DNA of 64,000 nucleotides from Pedobacter foliorum (GCF_013266735.1 NZ_JABSNU010000010.1:120453-184452), one strand, 5' to 3'; shown: positions 17,538 to 26,928, counted from the first letter of the stretch. Numbers and translations are program-made. Notes: generated by a model from the sequence alone, not told the origin.

Positions 17538-18296
17538 TTAAAGGGTAAAACCATAGATCTTTTTACGAGTTTCTTCTGGTTTCTGGTCTTTACTGCCAGT
17601 GTAGCGAGTAAAAAGCTCTATTAATTTCTTTAATTCTTTGTCTGTTTCTGCTTTTTTTCCTTTTGTGGGTGGTTGAATTTCATTATTGAAATTAGTGAAA
17701 GCTTCAATTTTTGTGGCAAACCAGGTGGTGTTTAATCGAGGAATGGCAAGGCCGAGTATCATGCCAGGTAAACCACTGAATCCTTCAGGGCCACCTCTTA
17801 AAAGAATCTCATCAGTATAAAATGCAATTACATATACGGTGTCATTAATACGACCAATAGCTTTTCGACATTCATATCCTGAAATGGTACGCACTTCATG
17901 CATGATTTTCCAATCTACATTTGGTATCGAATCTTTTAAAAGATAGTCTTCACCCATAATGCTTTTCTTTAATACGCGGTTTTTGTTTGCGTAATCAGCA
18001 TACAGTTCGTTGGTAGATTCACCGGGCGAGATGAAATACATTAGATCATCATCCGTATCGTCTTTTTTTTGTGCTTTATAAATAGATCTTGTACGGTCAA
18101 AACAGAGGTCCCAATTGCTCGTTTTGTACTTGGTCATGGTTCCTTTAACTTCTTCAGAAATGCCTAGATTGGCTAAGGTACGGGCCATGTTTACTTTTTT
18201 CTCGAATGTAATTTTTCCATTGGGAATAAAAAGTTGTTGGGAAAGCAGCTTAAACGGCAGCAGACAGAAAATAAGAAAAAATATAGGCCTGTTCAT
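17538..18296 (-). CDS. GLPGLI family protein
   Basis: The 252-residue protein has a signal peptide (cleavage near LLSQ) and belongs to the GLPGLI family (TIGR01200), named for a motif seen here as GLPGMILGL in GGPEGFSGLPGMI. Other family marks are the YECRKA-like SGYECRKAIG and an AFYTDEI stretch. The function is unknown, but these proteins are nearly always encoded beside a TonB-receptor-like barrel. Here that barrel gene ends upstream on the same strand order: the barrel's stop (18304) lies 7 bases before this start, so they are co-transcribed. Confidence 0.9.
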   Translation of the reverse strand: MNRPIFFLIFCLLPFKLLSQQLFIPNGKITFEKKVNMARTLANLGISEEVKGTMTKYKTSNWDLCFDRTRSIYKAQKKDDTDDDLMYFISPGESTNELYADYANKNRVLKKSIMGEDYLLKDSIPNVDWKIMHEVRTISGYECRKAIGRINDTVYVIAFYTDEILLRGGPEGFSGLPGMILGLAIPRLNTTWFATKIEAFTNFNNEIQPPTKGKKAETDKELKKLIELFTRYTGSKDQKPEETRKKIYGFTL

Positions 18297-18303
18297 CTAT
18301 TAG

Positions 18304-21072
18304 CTATTTAACGCTGGATTTCTTAATAAAATTACCACTTAAATTCCAGTTTATTCCAAATAATATATATCTGGGGATATAGCTAAACGTGCTTTCACTC
18401 TTAATGTTTCCACCCACATATCTGTTGTAACCAATTTTTTGATTAAGCGCATCGGTTATAGATAACTTAATTTCAAGTGCTTCATTCTTTAATACTTTGG
18501 TTGCCAGGTAGCCATTTAGGATGGCTACATTTAAGTCTTTATTAAAAGATGAGTTGGCAGGACGGAAGGATAGGGACATGGTTGTGTTAAACTCAAATTT
18601 GTAGGGAAGTTGTACGGTTGCTGAAAACTCATGATCGTGTATTAAACTTTTACCGTCATTAATACTGCCGATAGATGATTTTCCATACATAAAACTGGCC
18701 GATGGTGTATAGCTAACATCAAGTGTATGGGTGTAATAATTGAAGGATGTTCTTAAATTGAATTGTGTGTTACGGGTTTTGTTTCGTGTAAAATTTAAAA
18801 TAGTTTGATTGTTTGATGTGTTAAAGCCTAAATCTACTCCATAACGGAAGTTTATTTTAGGAAAGCCTTTTGAGTAATACACATTTCCAGCTATCGAATT
18901 ATTACCATTAAGGTTGGTGTAACTGGATATCCTTTTATTAAAATCATCAACTATCTCTGTATCAACTATTGCATTTGTGGTAAACCCATAGCTAAAATAA
19001 CCTGATATGTACTGGTCAGTAGAAAATTGGAAGCTATTGTAAGAAAGGCCAAAGTTGTTGGTAAATGACGGTCTTAATGATGAGTTTCCAACTATTTGAA
19101 ATAGAGGGTTGTTGAGCTGACGTACCGGTTGTATCTGATTGATGCTGGGTTGCTGCATGTAGCCATTATAGTTTACAGATAAGTTGCTATTGTTGTCTAT
19201 TTTATAAAATATATTGGTACTTGGGGCAAGGTTTAAATAGTTGCGGTCAAAGTCGCTTTTTTGATCCAAATCTTTAAGTTCAAAATTAGTTTGAGTTGCC
19301 TCCAGCCCTGTAGAAATGGAGAAGTTTTTGACCTTATATTGTGTTACTATTTTGCCGATATTGGAGAAGTTGATGAATTTAAAGTTATTACTTAAAGAGT
19401 CTATTTTGTTGGTGCTATTGTCTGAAACTAATCTGTAACTACTTGATGATATGGTTTTAAAGCTATAGCCAGCCTCTAATACCCATCTTTTTGACAAAGG
19501 CTCTGTGTAACTGACTCTTGTGCCTATTGAATTTTGTTCGTTTGTGTTATTCTTATTTAGGTTGGTGTTTTCAACACGATTTTCATGACCGTTGTCGTCG
19601 TAATACCTTGTTCGGTTTATGCTGTTTTCTGTGTTTCTACTGGATAGGTTTTCCGGTTGAATATCAATCGATAATGTTCTTCCTTTTTTGGCGAATCGTC
19701 TAGACCAATTGATGTTTCCATTAAATGCCTCGCTATGACCAGAGCCTGTATTGGCTTGGTTATTTGTACTAATGAATAGACCGCGTTGATCTTGGGTAAA
19801 ATCATCGCTGGTAGAGTTAAGTTGATTTCGGTTCTGCTTGGCTCCAAAGGCTATTTTTAAGGTAGAAAGTGAATCTATATTATAATTGTAGCTACCTCTC
19901 AGACTTTCTCCGGTGTTTTTTGATTTATCTTCACTTCTTCCTGAACTAGAAAATAAGGAACCATTAGGTAGAAGTTCTTCAGATTTTGAAGTCCTTATGT
20001 TTTTGTTTTTATAATCGAATCCTTTAAAATTAAGCTTAATACCCATCTTATTTTCTTCAAACCGATCGGAGAAATGACCACCCATATTAATATTGTTAGG
20101 TAAACCGCTGGTAGGGGAGCTATAGTCGTCATCATCATCTCCTCCCGATGAGTACATTATTGAACTACCGTCATCGCCAACTTCAATTACGTCATAATCC
20201 TCGCCCTTAAGTTTACGCATAGAACGGTTAATCTTGGAGTCGTTGGTAAGATTAGAATGTGTTCCGTAAGCGGCCGCTTTGAGTTTGCTCTTAAAAACAC
20301 CGAGCATGGCGCCGTAATCCTGGAAATTATCAGAGCCCCTGTTTGCATCTAAAGAGGCGAGGTAGCCATTCTTCGCATTTTCTTTAAGTTTAATATTGAT
20401 GGTTTTGTTTTTCACCCCGTCATCTATACCTGTAAGTTCTGCAGCTTTACTTTTTTTATCAAAAACTTGAACTTCTTCAACAGCATTAGCTTTTAAATAT
20501 TTAGTAGCCAGGAGTGGGTCGTCGCCAAAAAATTCATCCCCATCAACCAAAACAGTCTTTACATCTTTACCCTGAGCTTTGATATTACCATTTTTATCGA
20601 TAATGATGCCAGGTAAGCGTTTTAGTAATTCTTGCACATTAGCATTAGTACGCACAGCAAAGCTGTCGGCTTGAAATACCAATGTGTCACCTTTCATACG
20701 AACGGCACTTTTTGCTTTTATAATTACCTCACTTAAGAGTTTTGATTTAAGCTCCATTTTAACATCACCAAGATTTATAGAAGAAGTATCAGAAAGCCTT
20801 AGATTGGTAATATAGTCGGCCATTTTAGGAAAGGTGATCAATAATTTGTAGTCACCTTTGGCAATATTCCTAAGCTCAAACTGTCCGGTTGCATTAGTTC
20901 TGGTTGTTTTAATCATTACGGAATCGGCGGCTCTTAAGAGCAACACTGAACTATATTCCAGATTTCTTTTTTCCAATGTATCAATAACCCTACCGCTGAT
21001 ATTAGCTTTTTGTGCTTTTACGGCAAGAAACGATATTGTAAGGAAAATGAAAATGGATAACCTTTTCAGCAT
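18304..21072 (-). CDS. TonB-dependent-receptor-like outer-membrane barrel, GLPGLI partner
   Basis: The protein has 922 residues: signal peptide (cleavage near VKAQ), carboxypeptidase-regulatory-like domain (about 24-112), plug-like domain (about 118-235, with VQELLKRLPGIIIDKNGNIKAQGKDVKTVLVDGDEF split by features such as LPGI and VDGDEFF) and a long beta barrel. It lacks a recognisable TonB-box. An acidic GGDDDDDYSS loop lies near residue 315. It is the first gene of a two-gene unit with the GLPGLI protein, the usual arrangement. The ligand is unknown. Confidence 0.9.
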   Translation of the reverse strand: MLKRLSIFIFLTISFLAVKAQKANISGRVIDTLEKRNLEYSSVLLLRAADSVMIKTTRTNATGQFELRNIAKGDYKLLITFPKMADYITNLRLSDTSSINLGDVKMELKSKLLSEVIIKAKSAVRMKGDTLVFQADSFAVRTNANVQELLKRLPGIIIDKNGNIKAQGKDVKTVLVDGDEFFGDDPLLATKYLKANAVEEVQVFDKKSKAAELTGIDDGVKNKTINIKLKENAKNGYLASLDANRGSDNFQDYGAMLGVFKSKLKAAAYGTHSNLTNDSKINRSMRKLKGEDYDVIEVGDDGSSIMYSSGGDDDDDYSSPTSGLPNNINMGGHFSDRFEENKMGIKLNFKGFDYKNKNIRTSKSEELLPNGSLFSSSGRSEDKSKNTGESLRGSYNYNIDSLSTLKIAFGAKQNRNQLNSTSDDFTQDQRGLFISTNNQANTGSGHSEAFNGNINWSRRFAKKGRTLSIDIQPENLSSRNTENSINRTRYYDDNGHENRVENTNLNKNNTNEQNSIGTRVSYTEPLSKRWVLEAGYSFKTISSSSYRLVSDNSTNKIDSLSNNFKFINFSNIGKIVTQYKVKNFSISTGLEATQTNFELKDLDQKSDFDRNYLNLAPSTNIFYKIDNNSNLSVNYNGYMQQPSINQIQPVRQLNNPLFQIVGNSSLRPSFTNNFGLSYNSFQFSTDQYISGYFSYGFTTNAIVDTEIVDDFNKRISSYTNLNGNNSIAGNVYYSKGFPKINFRYGVDLGFNTSNNQTILNFTRNKTRNTQFNLRTSFNYYTHTLDVSYTPSASFMYGKSSIGSINDGKSLIHDHEFSATVQLPYKFEFNTTMSLSFRPANSSFNKDLNVAILNGYLATKVLKNEALEIKLSITDALNQKIGYNRYVGGNIKSESTFSYIPRYILFGINWNLSGNFIKKSSVK

Positions 21073-21149
21073 AAATTACCGTGTAACATTTATTAAGAAA
21101 GCTAAAATAATGTTTTTTGACAACTTGAGGTTTTTGTGGAGTAGGTATC

Positions 21150-21176
21150 AAAAAAAAGGCCCGAAATATTTCGGGC
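21150..21176 (-). terminator. Terminator of the trpS-dNK-kdsB-lipoprotein run
   Basis: GCCCGAAATATTTCGGGC (21159-21176) is an 18-base perfect palindrome. On the minus strand it is followed by a run of eight T. It lies 217 bases past the lipoprotein stop and before the barrel start, so it would end leftward transcripts. Confidence 0.8.
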
Positions 21177-21392
21177 ACTTTCTTTAAAGTATATTTGGTT
21201 AGAATATTCTAGGTTGTTTATTTATAGTCTTTTACGTGGTTCTTTTTGTTTCGTTATATAAACATAGTGTTAAATTTGAAAATATCATAATATTTTTTTC
21301 AAATAATTTTCAACAATTTTAACAGAATGCCTTTTAACGTGTCGAATGCACATTTATTGTGTTGATATGCTTTTTTGTGAAAATAAAATATT
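21177..21392. other. Gene-free AT-rich stretch
   Basis: Together with the terminator to its left this makes a 320-base gap (21073-21392) without a gene. I see only AT-rich sequence with no open frame of note, no clear promoter consensus and no repeat. It would be the 3' untranslated part of the leftward lipoprotein transcript. Confidence 0.4.
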
Positions 21393-21926
21393 TCACTTAG
21401 TACAGCAGCTATAATAGGTTTTTACCTTTCCTTCTTTGGTAGACCAAGCTATGTAGTTTTTGTTTTCTTTTCCCAAGCGATAGATGAATCCATTTAATTT
21501 TGTTTTCTTTAGCTCTTCGAAAAATAATTTATCCGGTACGTTTTCATCAGGCTTGTCTTCTTCATCAACGGCGGGCTCCATGAAGTTCTCATCGTCAAAA
21601 AAACGATTAACTTCTTCTTTCAGAAATTCAATCTGATTCTTTTTCTTGCTAAGATCTATTGTAGCGATATAATTTTTAAACAGATCAGTAGCTTTAATAT
21701 CTATATCGTAAATCTGTTTACCATCAAAAGAGGTGATGGAGAACGCGAGGTGCATATTATCCGGCTTATCACCCAATACTTGTACTTTAAAGGTATCTGC
21801 TTTTAGTGAGTCACTAAATGGTTTGGTAATAGTTTTTGAAAGTTCTCCAACAGCTGTATCACTTGCATTATTACATGCAACTAAAAGAATGGTGCAGAGT
21901 AAAAGGCAGGCTAACAGTTTTTTCAT
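21393..21926 (-). CDS. Lipoprotein of unknown function
   Basis: This 177-residue protein has a clear lipobox (LLVAC) with the lipidated cysteine at residue 18. The rest is soluble, charged and unrecognised (an FDGKQIYDIDIKATDLF stretch, then an acidic segment around 120-135), ending in YYSCCTK. The start overlaps the kdsB stop by 4 bases (ATGA type), which implies translational coupling and makes it the last gene of the trpS-dNK-kdsB run. A link to lipopolysaccharide is suggested only by that position. Confidence 0.75.
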   Translation of the reverse strand: MKKLLACLLLCTILLVACNNASDTAVGELSKTITKPFSDSLKADTFKVQVLGDKPDNMHLAFSITSFDGKQIYDIDIKATDLFKNYIATIDLSKKKNQIEFLKEEVNRFFDDENFMEPAVDEEDKPDENVPDKLFFEELKKTKLNGFIYRLGKENKNYIAWSTKEGKVKTYYSCCTK

Positions 21927-22657
21927 GCGCTATCATTTATTTTATTTAAATCTTCAGGCGTGTCAATTGCAATAGTTTCAATTTCCGTTACCTTGGTTTT
22001 AATTTTATACCCGTTTTCTATCCATCTTAATTGTTCCAAACTTTCGGCAAGTTCTAAAGATGAAGGTGGTAGTTTAGTGATTTCTAAAAGGGCAGGGTAG
22101 GTGTAGCCGTAAATACCTATATGTTTATAGAACTGATTTGAATTTAACCAGTTCTCTTTTTCCTGATTTCTGATATAAGGGATTGTTTGCCTACTGAAAT
22201 AAATGGCTTCGCCATTTCCATTGACTACAACTTTAGGGATATTGACATTGAAAAGTTCAGTTTCTGTATGTATTTCCTTAATTAAGGTGGCTAGCTGAAC
22301 ATCTTTCTCGTTAAAACATGATGCTAAAAGATCAATCTGTTCAGGGTCTATATAAGGTTCATCACCCTGTATGTTTATGATGGCGTCATATCCTGAAACG
22401 TTATTTGCAACTTCAGCACATCTATCGGTTCCACTTAAATGGTCGCTTCCTGTTAAAATAAACTTGCCGCCAAACTGTTTTACTTCGGCAGCAATGCGTT
22501 CATCATCGGTAGCTACAATCACGTCCGACAGGCTTTTAGCTTTGCCGGCTTGCTCATAAACCCGCTGAATCATACTCTTACCCTTAATTTGTACTAAAGG
22601 TTTTCCCGGAAAACGGGTTGATGCATATCTTGCGGGTATGATTCCCAGTATCTTCAT
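21923..22657 (-). CDS. kdsB: 3-deoxy-manno-octulosonate cytidylyltransferase
   Basis: This 244-residue enzyme activates Kdo as CMP-Kdo for lipid A-core assembly. The nucleotide-binding motif IPARYASTRFPGKPL (6-20), VATDDERI, the NIQGDEPYI loop and the late TPEDL motif are diagnostic of KdsB. Length is typical. It follows the deoxynucleoside kinase with no gap and overlaps the lipoprotein gene by 4 bases, so it is inside an operon. Presence of kdsB shows a Gram-negative outer membrane with Kdo-containing LPS. Confidence 0.96.
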   Translation of the reverse strand: MKILGIIPARYASTRFPGKPLVQIKGKSMIQRVYEQAGKAKSLSDVIVATDDERIAAEVKQFGGKFILTGSDHLSGTDRCAEVANNVSGYDAIINIQGDEPYIDPEQIDLLASCFNEKDVQLATLIKEIHTETELFNVNIPKVVVNGNGEAIYFSRQTIPYIRNQEKENWLNSNQFYKHIGIYGYTYPALLEITKLPPSSLELAESLEQLRWIENGYKIKTKVTEIETIAIDTPEDLNKINDSA

Positions 22658-23272
22658 TTAAAATAATCCGTTTATTTCGGCCTCAATTGCTTGTATTATG
22701 GTTCCCAGATCTTCAGGATTATTTGTAAAGTCTAGCTTGTCTTTATCAAGGATAAGCAGATTACCTAATTTATAATCCTTAATCCATGCTTCGTATTTTT
22801 CGTTTAGCTTAGATAAGTAATCTATACGGATGCTAGCCTCGTATTCTCTACCTCTGCGTTGAATATTGTTTACAAGCGTAGGCACTGATGCACGAAGGTA
22901 AACCAATAAATCAGGTGGTTTAATAAATTGGGTAACATTAGCAAAAATAGCCTTATAGTTTTGATGATCTCTTGTGGTCATCAAGCCCATGTCATGCAAG
23001 TTATCAGCAAATATATGAGCATCCTCATATATAGTTCTGTCTTGTATTACATTTCGGTTAAAGTTCTGTATATCTACAATCTGTTGGAAACGACTATTAA
23101 GAAAGTAGATTTGAAGATTAAAACTCCATCTTTTCATGTCGCTGTAAAAATCCTCAAGATAAGGATTGTTATCTACCGCTTCATATAGAGCTTCCCATCC
23201 ATAATTTTTTGCCAGTAAACCTGTTAAGGTGGTTTTTCCGGCTCCTATATTTCCTACTATCGCTATATGCAT
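22658..23272 (-). CDS. Deoxynucleoside kinase
   Basis: The 204-residue protein belongs to the deoxynucleoside kinase family (PF01712). It has a P-loop GNIGAGKTT (7-15), the conserved ERS-like segment seen here as QDRTIYEDAHIFA, and the LID-like RRGREYE stretch. It phosphorylates deoxynucleosides for salvage, probably deoxyadenosine or deoxyguanosine in this group; specificity cannot be read from sequence alone. kdsB begins immediately after the stop, and trpS ends 45 bases upstream on the same strand. Confidence 0.92.
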   Translation of the reverse strand: MHIAIVGNIGAGKTTLTGLLAKNYGWEALYEAVDNNPYLEDFYSDMKRWSFNLQIYFLNSRFQQIVDIQNFNRNVIQDRTIYEDAHIFADNLHDMGLMTTRDHQNYKAIFANVTQFIKPPDLLVYLRASVPTLVNNIQRRGREYEASIRIDYLSKLNEKYEAWIKDYKLGNLLILDKDKLDFTNNPEDLGTIIQAIEAEINGLF

Positions 23273-23317
23273 ATACTTTTCTTGAAGATTAGTAAGGTAG
23301 TTATTTTACCCTTAATG

Positions 23318-24316
23318 TTAAAATGATTTGAAACCAATTAATTCTCTTACATCTCTAATGGTTTTTTGAGCACTTTCTCTTGCCTTTAATGCACCATGTT
23401 TAGCTACCTGACGTAAGTAAGAACTGTCTTTCGAAAGATCTTCAATACGTTCACGAATAGGTGTGTTAAATACAATCATATCTTCAGCTAATTGTTTTTT
23501 GAAATCACCGTAGCGTATGGCCATTTTATTATACAATCCATCAAAATGCTCTAAAGTATCAGCTGGAGAAACTATTTTCATTAAATCAAACAGATTTTGA
23601 ATTGCTTCAGGTTTAGCTTGGTTTTCTTCTGAAGGGCCACTGTCTGTTACAGCGCGTGATACTTTTTTACGGATAATTTCCGGGCTATCTGCTAAATAGA
23701 TACAGTTACCTTCACCACTTGATTTACTCATTTTTCCATTTCCATCTAAACCAGGTATTTTAACAAGGTTTTGAGAATAGTTAAAAGCAAATGCTTCAGG
23801 GAAATATTCTGAATTGTATAATCTGTTAAAGCGGTTTCCAAAAGTACGTGTAAATTCAAGGTGTTGTTCCTGATCTTTACCAACAGGTACTTTCGTAGCC
23901 TTATGGATCAAAATATCAGCTGCCATTAAGGTTGGGTAAGTTAACAAGCCTGCATTTACGTTATCTGGCTGAGTTCTTACTTTATCTTTAAATGATGTGC
24001 TTCTTTCCAATTCGCCCATATATGCATTCATATTCAGGTATAAATACAGTTCGGCAACTTCTGGAACATCAGACTGAACGTAAATCGTTGTCTCTTCAGG
24101 ATCTATTCCACAGGCAAGATACTCTACCAAAACGTGTCTAACGTAACCATGTAAATCACCCGGAGTAGGGTGAGTTGTTAAAGAATGAAGATCAGCGATA
24201 AAAAAATAGCAGTTATAATCGTACTGCATTTTTACAAAGTTGGTGACCGCACCAAAATAATTTCCTAAGTGTAATTTTCCTGTTGGACGAATGCCGCTAA
24301 CTACCGTTTCTTTCAT
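23318..24316 (-). CDS. trpS: Tryptophan--tRNA ligase
   Basis: This 332-residue class I aminoacyl-tRNA synthetase charges tRNA-Trp. The start region GIRPTGKLHLGNYFGA holds the HIGH-type motif (HLGN), and KMSKSSGEG holds the KMSKS motif. Length fits the bacterial TrpRS family. It is the first gene of a leftward run with the deoxynucleoside kinase, kdsB and a lipoprotein, and is divergent from the acyltransferase gene across a 140-base gap. No clear TAnnTTTG element was found for it. Confidence 0.97.
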   Translation of the reverse strand: MKETVVSGIRPTGKLHLGNYFGAVTNFVKMQYDYNCYFFIADLHSLTTHPTPGDLHGYVRHVLVEYLACGIDPEETTIYVQSDVPEVAELYLYLNMNAYMGELERSTSFKDKVRTQPDNVNAGLLTYPTLMAADILIHKATKVPVGKDQEQHLEFTRTFGNRFNRLYNSEYFPEAFAFNYSQNLVKIPGLDGNGKMSKSSGEGNCIYLADSPEIIRKKVSRAVTDSGPSEENQAKPEAIQNLFDLMKIVSPADTLEHFDGLYNKMAIRYGDFKKQLAEDMIVFNTPIRERIEDLSKDSSYLRQVAKHGALKARESAQKTIRDVRELIGFKSF

Positions 24317-24442
24317 AAGGCCGAAATTAATAAAAAACCCTAATTCGATCTGCTTATAATTTCTTTTTTTATGCCCATTCTATTAAATGATTAAATATTT
24401 TCACAACTCTTATACTTTAATGGTTTGAATTCTAAAATTTTG

Positions 24443-24450
24443 TATGTTTG
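24443..24450 (+). promoter_or_regulatory. -7 promoter element for the acyltransferase operon
   Basis: TATGTTTG matches TAnnTTTG fully. It ends 6 bases before the ATG at 24457, so the transcript would start at or very near the start codon. A TTTG at 24424-24427 could be a closely spaced -33 element. The element overlaps an upstream in-frame TTG (24448), which rules that TTG out as the start if the promoter is real. Confidence 0.5.
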
Positions 24451-24456
24451 AATTTG

Positions 24457-25188
24457 ATGGTTAGATTTCTAAGGCACCTGCACCGTATATATTCTTTATT
24501 TGTTCTTTTGGTTTTTTCAACCTTATTTTATCCATTTTATTATTTTGCATCAACGCATCCAAGGTATTACGACCTGATGAATAAATTGCGAAAATGGAAT
24601 AGCTTCATTTGCAGCTTTTTTATTGGCCTGGTGTATCGGATTAAATTTGAAGAAGAACTGAAAAACGATCAGACCTATATATATTGCGCCAATCATACCT
24701 CAAATTTTGATATTATGACACTTTGTGTAATTGCAAAGGGTCGTTTTCATTTTATGGGTAAAGAAGAATTGCTGGCTAATCCGGTGTTGAAATTGTTTTT
24801 TAATACTATTGACGTTCCTGTAAAACGAGAAAGTAAGATTTCGGCTTTTAGGGCGTTTAAAAAAGCAGGGGATAATCTGGAAAAAGGGATGAGTCTTATT
24901 ATTTTCCCAGAAGGCAAGATAGAGGATCAATACCCTCCAAAAACAATTCCTTTTAAGAACGGGCCTTTTAGGCTGGCCATTGAAAAAAATGTAGCTATTG
25001 TTCCGGTAAGTATGGTTAATATTTGGAAAAGAATGTGGGATGATGGTTCAAAATATGGAACAAGTCCGGGAATTTGCGATATTTACATCCACAAACCGAT
25101 TACAACTCAAGATTTGAGTGTTGACGATTCAGATTTATTGAAGGATCGGGTTTTTGATTTAATAAATAGTAAACTTGCTCATAAATGA
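24457..25188 (+). CDS. 1-acyl-sn-glycerol-3-phosphate acyltransferase family protein
   Basis: The roughly 243-residue protein has an N-terminal membrane segment (IYSLFVLLVFSTLFYPFYYF) and a PlsC-type acyltransferase domain with the HX4D motif (NHTSNFD) and the FPEG substrate motif (IIFPEGKI). It probably makes phosphatidic acid in the inner membrane, or acylates another lipid. I chose the ATG at 24457 rather than the in-frame TTG at 24448 because a promoter element covers the latter. It overlaps gatC by 4 bases, so the two are coupled. Confidence 0.9.
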   Translation: MVRFLRHLHRIYSLFVLLVFSTLFYPFYYFASTHPRYYDLMNKLRKWNSFICSFFIGLVYRIKFEEELKNDQTYIYCANHTSNFDIMTLCVIAKGRFHFMGKEELLANPVLKLFFNTIDVPVKRESKISAFRAFKKAGDNLEKGMSLIIFPEGKIEDQYPPKTIPFKNGPFRLAIEKNVAIVPVSMVNIWKRMWDDGSKYGTSPGICDIYIHKPITTQDLSVDDSDLLKDRVFDLINSKLAHK

Positions 25189-25475
25189 TTATAGATAAGC
25201 AAACCATAAATAAAGTTGCTGATTTAGCCAGAATAGCTATTGAAGATAAAGAAGTTGATACATTGATTCCCGACATGAATAAGATACTTACTTTTATGGA
25301 GAAGTTGAATGAGTTGGATACTATCGGTGTAGCGCCTTTGGTTTATATGAACCTTGAGGAGAACATTTGGAGAGAGGATGTAGTGAAGCAGGAAATTTCA
25401 GTAGAAGATGGATTGAAAAATGCGGCAAAGCATAACGAGAGTTTCTTCTTTGTTCCTAAAATTATAGAAAAATAA
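25185..25475 (+). CDS. gatC: Asp-tRNA(Asn)/Glu-tRNA(Gln) amidotransferase subunit C
   Basis: This 96-residue protein is subunit C of the GatCAB transamidase, which converts misacylated Glu-tRNA-Gln or Asp-tRNA-Asn. The pattern VADLARIAIEDKEVDTLIPDMNKILTFMEKLNELDT, split at its helices, and the later REDVVKQ are typical of GatC. gatA and gatB are not in the window, so the complex is encoded at several sites. It overlaps the acyltransferase stop by 4 bases and is followed 50 bases later by an ABC ATPase. Confidence 0.94.
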   Translation: MIIDKQTINKVADLARIAIEDKEVDTLIPDMNKILTFMEKLNELDTIGVAPLVYMNLEENIWREDVVKQEISVEDGLKNAAKHNESFFFVPKIIEK

Positions 25476-25525
25476 ACGCTGGTGTAACATTGAGGTGTTA
25501 AGGATCGTCTAAAAAAGAAAAAGTA

Positions 25526-26284
25526 ATGGAAAAAGCATTAATACAAATTAGCGATATAGGTCGTAAATACGTCATAGGTTCAGAAGTTATTCATGCTATA
25601 AAATCAGTTACTCTTGATATTCATAAGGGCGAATTTGTTGCCTTAATGGGGCCTTCTGGTTCAGGTAAATCAACTTTAATGAACATTCTTGGTTGTTTGG
25701 ATACCCCTAGTAAGGGCACATATATTCTTAATGGAATTAATGTGAGCCACATGACTGATAATGAACTTGCTGAAGTTAGAAATAAAGAGATTGGGTTTGT
25801 TTTTCAGACTTTCAACCTTTTACCTCGTTCTACATCTTTAGATAATGTTGCTTTACCATTAATTTATGCCGGCGCTTCTAAAAAGGAGCGTGATGAGCGG
25901 GCTCAAAAAGCTTTAGAGAATGTTGGCCTGGGTAATAGGGTGACACATAAACCCAATGAGCTTTCGGGTGGTCAGCGTCAGCGTGTAGCTGTAGCCAGAG
26001 CATTGATAAATAATCCTTCAATTATATTGGCTGATGAGCCAACAGGTAACCTTGATACCAAAACCTCAATAGAAATTATGGGCTTGCTTGAAGAAATTCA
26101 TAGTAAAGGAAATACCATTATTCTGGTTACTCACGAAGAGGATATAGCTCAACATGCACATCGTATTGTGCGTATGCGTGACGGCTTGGTTGAAAAGGAC
26201 TATAAGAATGAAGATGTCAAAACAGTATCTCCTCGACTTCTTAACCTGGAGAAAATAGGTAGTGACTTTGAGAAAATAGTATAA
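25526..26284 (+). CDS. ABC transporter ATP-binding protein, MacB/LolD type
   Basis: The 252-residue ATPase has the Walker A motif GPSGSGKST (42-50), Q-loop (GFVFQTFNLLPR), signature LSGGQRQR, Walker B (IILADEPTGN) and switch His (VTHEED). The sequence is of the MacB/LolD/FtsE type, which works with FtsX-fold permeases and drives mechanical export rather than classic transport. No permease gene is adjacent; a MacB-type permease lies alone at 30742-31983 and could be the partner, which is inference. It sits 9 bases before the cobalamin adenosyltransferase gene. Confidence 0.94.
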   Translation: MEKALIQISDIGRKYVIGSEVIHAIKSVTLDIHKGEFVALMGPSGSGKSTLMNILGCLDTPSKGTYILNGINVSHMTDNELAEVRNKEIGFVFQTFNLLPRSTSLDNVALPLIYAGASKKERDERAQKALENVGLGNRVTHKPNELSGGQRQRVAVARALINNPSIILADEPTGNLDTKTSIEIMGLLEEIHSKGNTIILVTHEEDIAQHAHRIVRMRDGLVEKDYKNEDVKTVSPRLLNLEKIGSDFEKIV

Positions 26285-26293
26285 TATTTCTTA

Positions 26294-26842
26294 ATGAAGA
26301 TATATACCAAAACAGGAGATAAGGGATTAACCTCATTAATTGGAGGTACCCGGGTTCCGAAATTCCATTTGCGTATAGAATGTTACGGAACAGTTGATGA
26401 GCTTAATTCTTATGTTGGATTAATCATGTGTCAGGATATCGATAGCCATCATCAAAAAACATTAAAAGAGATTCAGGATAGGTTATTTACGGTTGGCGCT
26501 TCGTTAGCGGCAGACCCTGAAAAATCAAGGATGAAGATTCCTGATCTTCATGAAAGTGATATTTCATTACTAGAGGAGGAGATGGATCGTATGAATGAGA
26601 TATTGCCTGAATTGAAGCATTTTTTGTTGCCAGGAGGAAATACGGTGGTTTCTTACTGTCACGTAGCAAGATGTATTTGCCGCCGTGCAGAGCGTTTAAC
26701 GGTACATTTGGCGGCCGAAAGCTTTGTTGACGAAAAAATGACCATTTATTTGAACCGTTTAAGCGATTATTTATTTGTTTTGGCACGAAAACTGAATTTC
26801 GATGCTGGAACGGAAGAAAATATATGGCTTCCAAGGCTATAA
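26294..26842 (+). CDS. Cob(I)yrinic acid a,c-diamide adenosyltransferase (PduO type)
   Basis: This 182-residue enzyme transfers the adenosyl group of ATP to cob(I)alamin to make coenzyme B12. The N-terminal KIYTKTGDKGLTSLIGG is the ATP-binding signature, and CRRAERLTVHL is the second conserved motif; VDELNSYVG lies between them. Length fits the PduO family. It comes 9 bases after the ABC ATPase in the same operon. No other cobalamin gene and no cobalamin riboswitch is seen nearby, so it may serve salvaged B12. Confidence 0.95.
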   Translation: MKIYTKTGDKGLTSLIGGTRVPKFHLRIECYGTVDELNSYVGLIMCQDIDSHHQKTLKEIQDRLFTVGASLAADPEKSRMKIPDLHESDISLLEEEMDRMNEILPELKHFLLPGGNTVVSYCHVARCICRRAERLTVHLAAESFVDEKMTIYLNRLSDYLFVLARKLNFDAGTEENIWLPRL

Positions 26843-26860
26843 AAACAGTGGAAAAAAAAG

Positions 26861-26893
26861 TTTGTTTTGCTCAGGTTTTTTATTATACTTTTG
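26861..26893 (+). promoter_or_regulatory. Promoter of the DUF2795 gene (-33 and -7 elements)
   Basis: TACTTTTG (26886-26893) is a full TAnnTTTG element. TTTG at 26861-26864 lies 21 bases upstream, the expected position of the -33 element. The ATG is at 26929, giving a leader of about 30 bases. This is the best-formed promoter in the window. Confidence 0.7.
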
Positions 26894-26928
26894 CGAATAA
26901 ATTTAGAATAACTTAATAGTAAAGAAAT

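Noticed and set aside
26100..26300. Cobalamin riboswitch before the adenosyltransferase
   Set aside because: The gene starts 9 bases after the ABC ATPase, so there is no room for a riboswitch, and none is seen before the operon.
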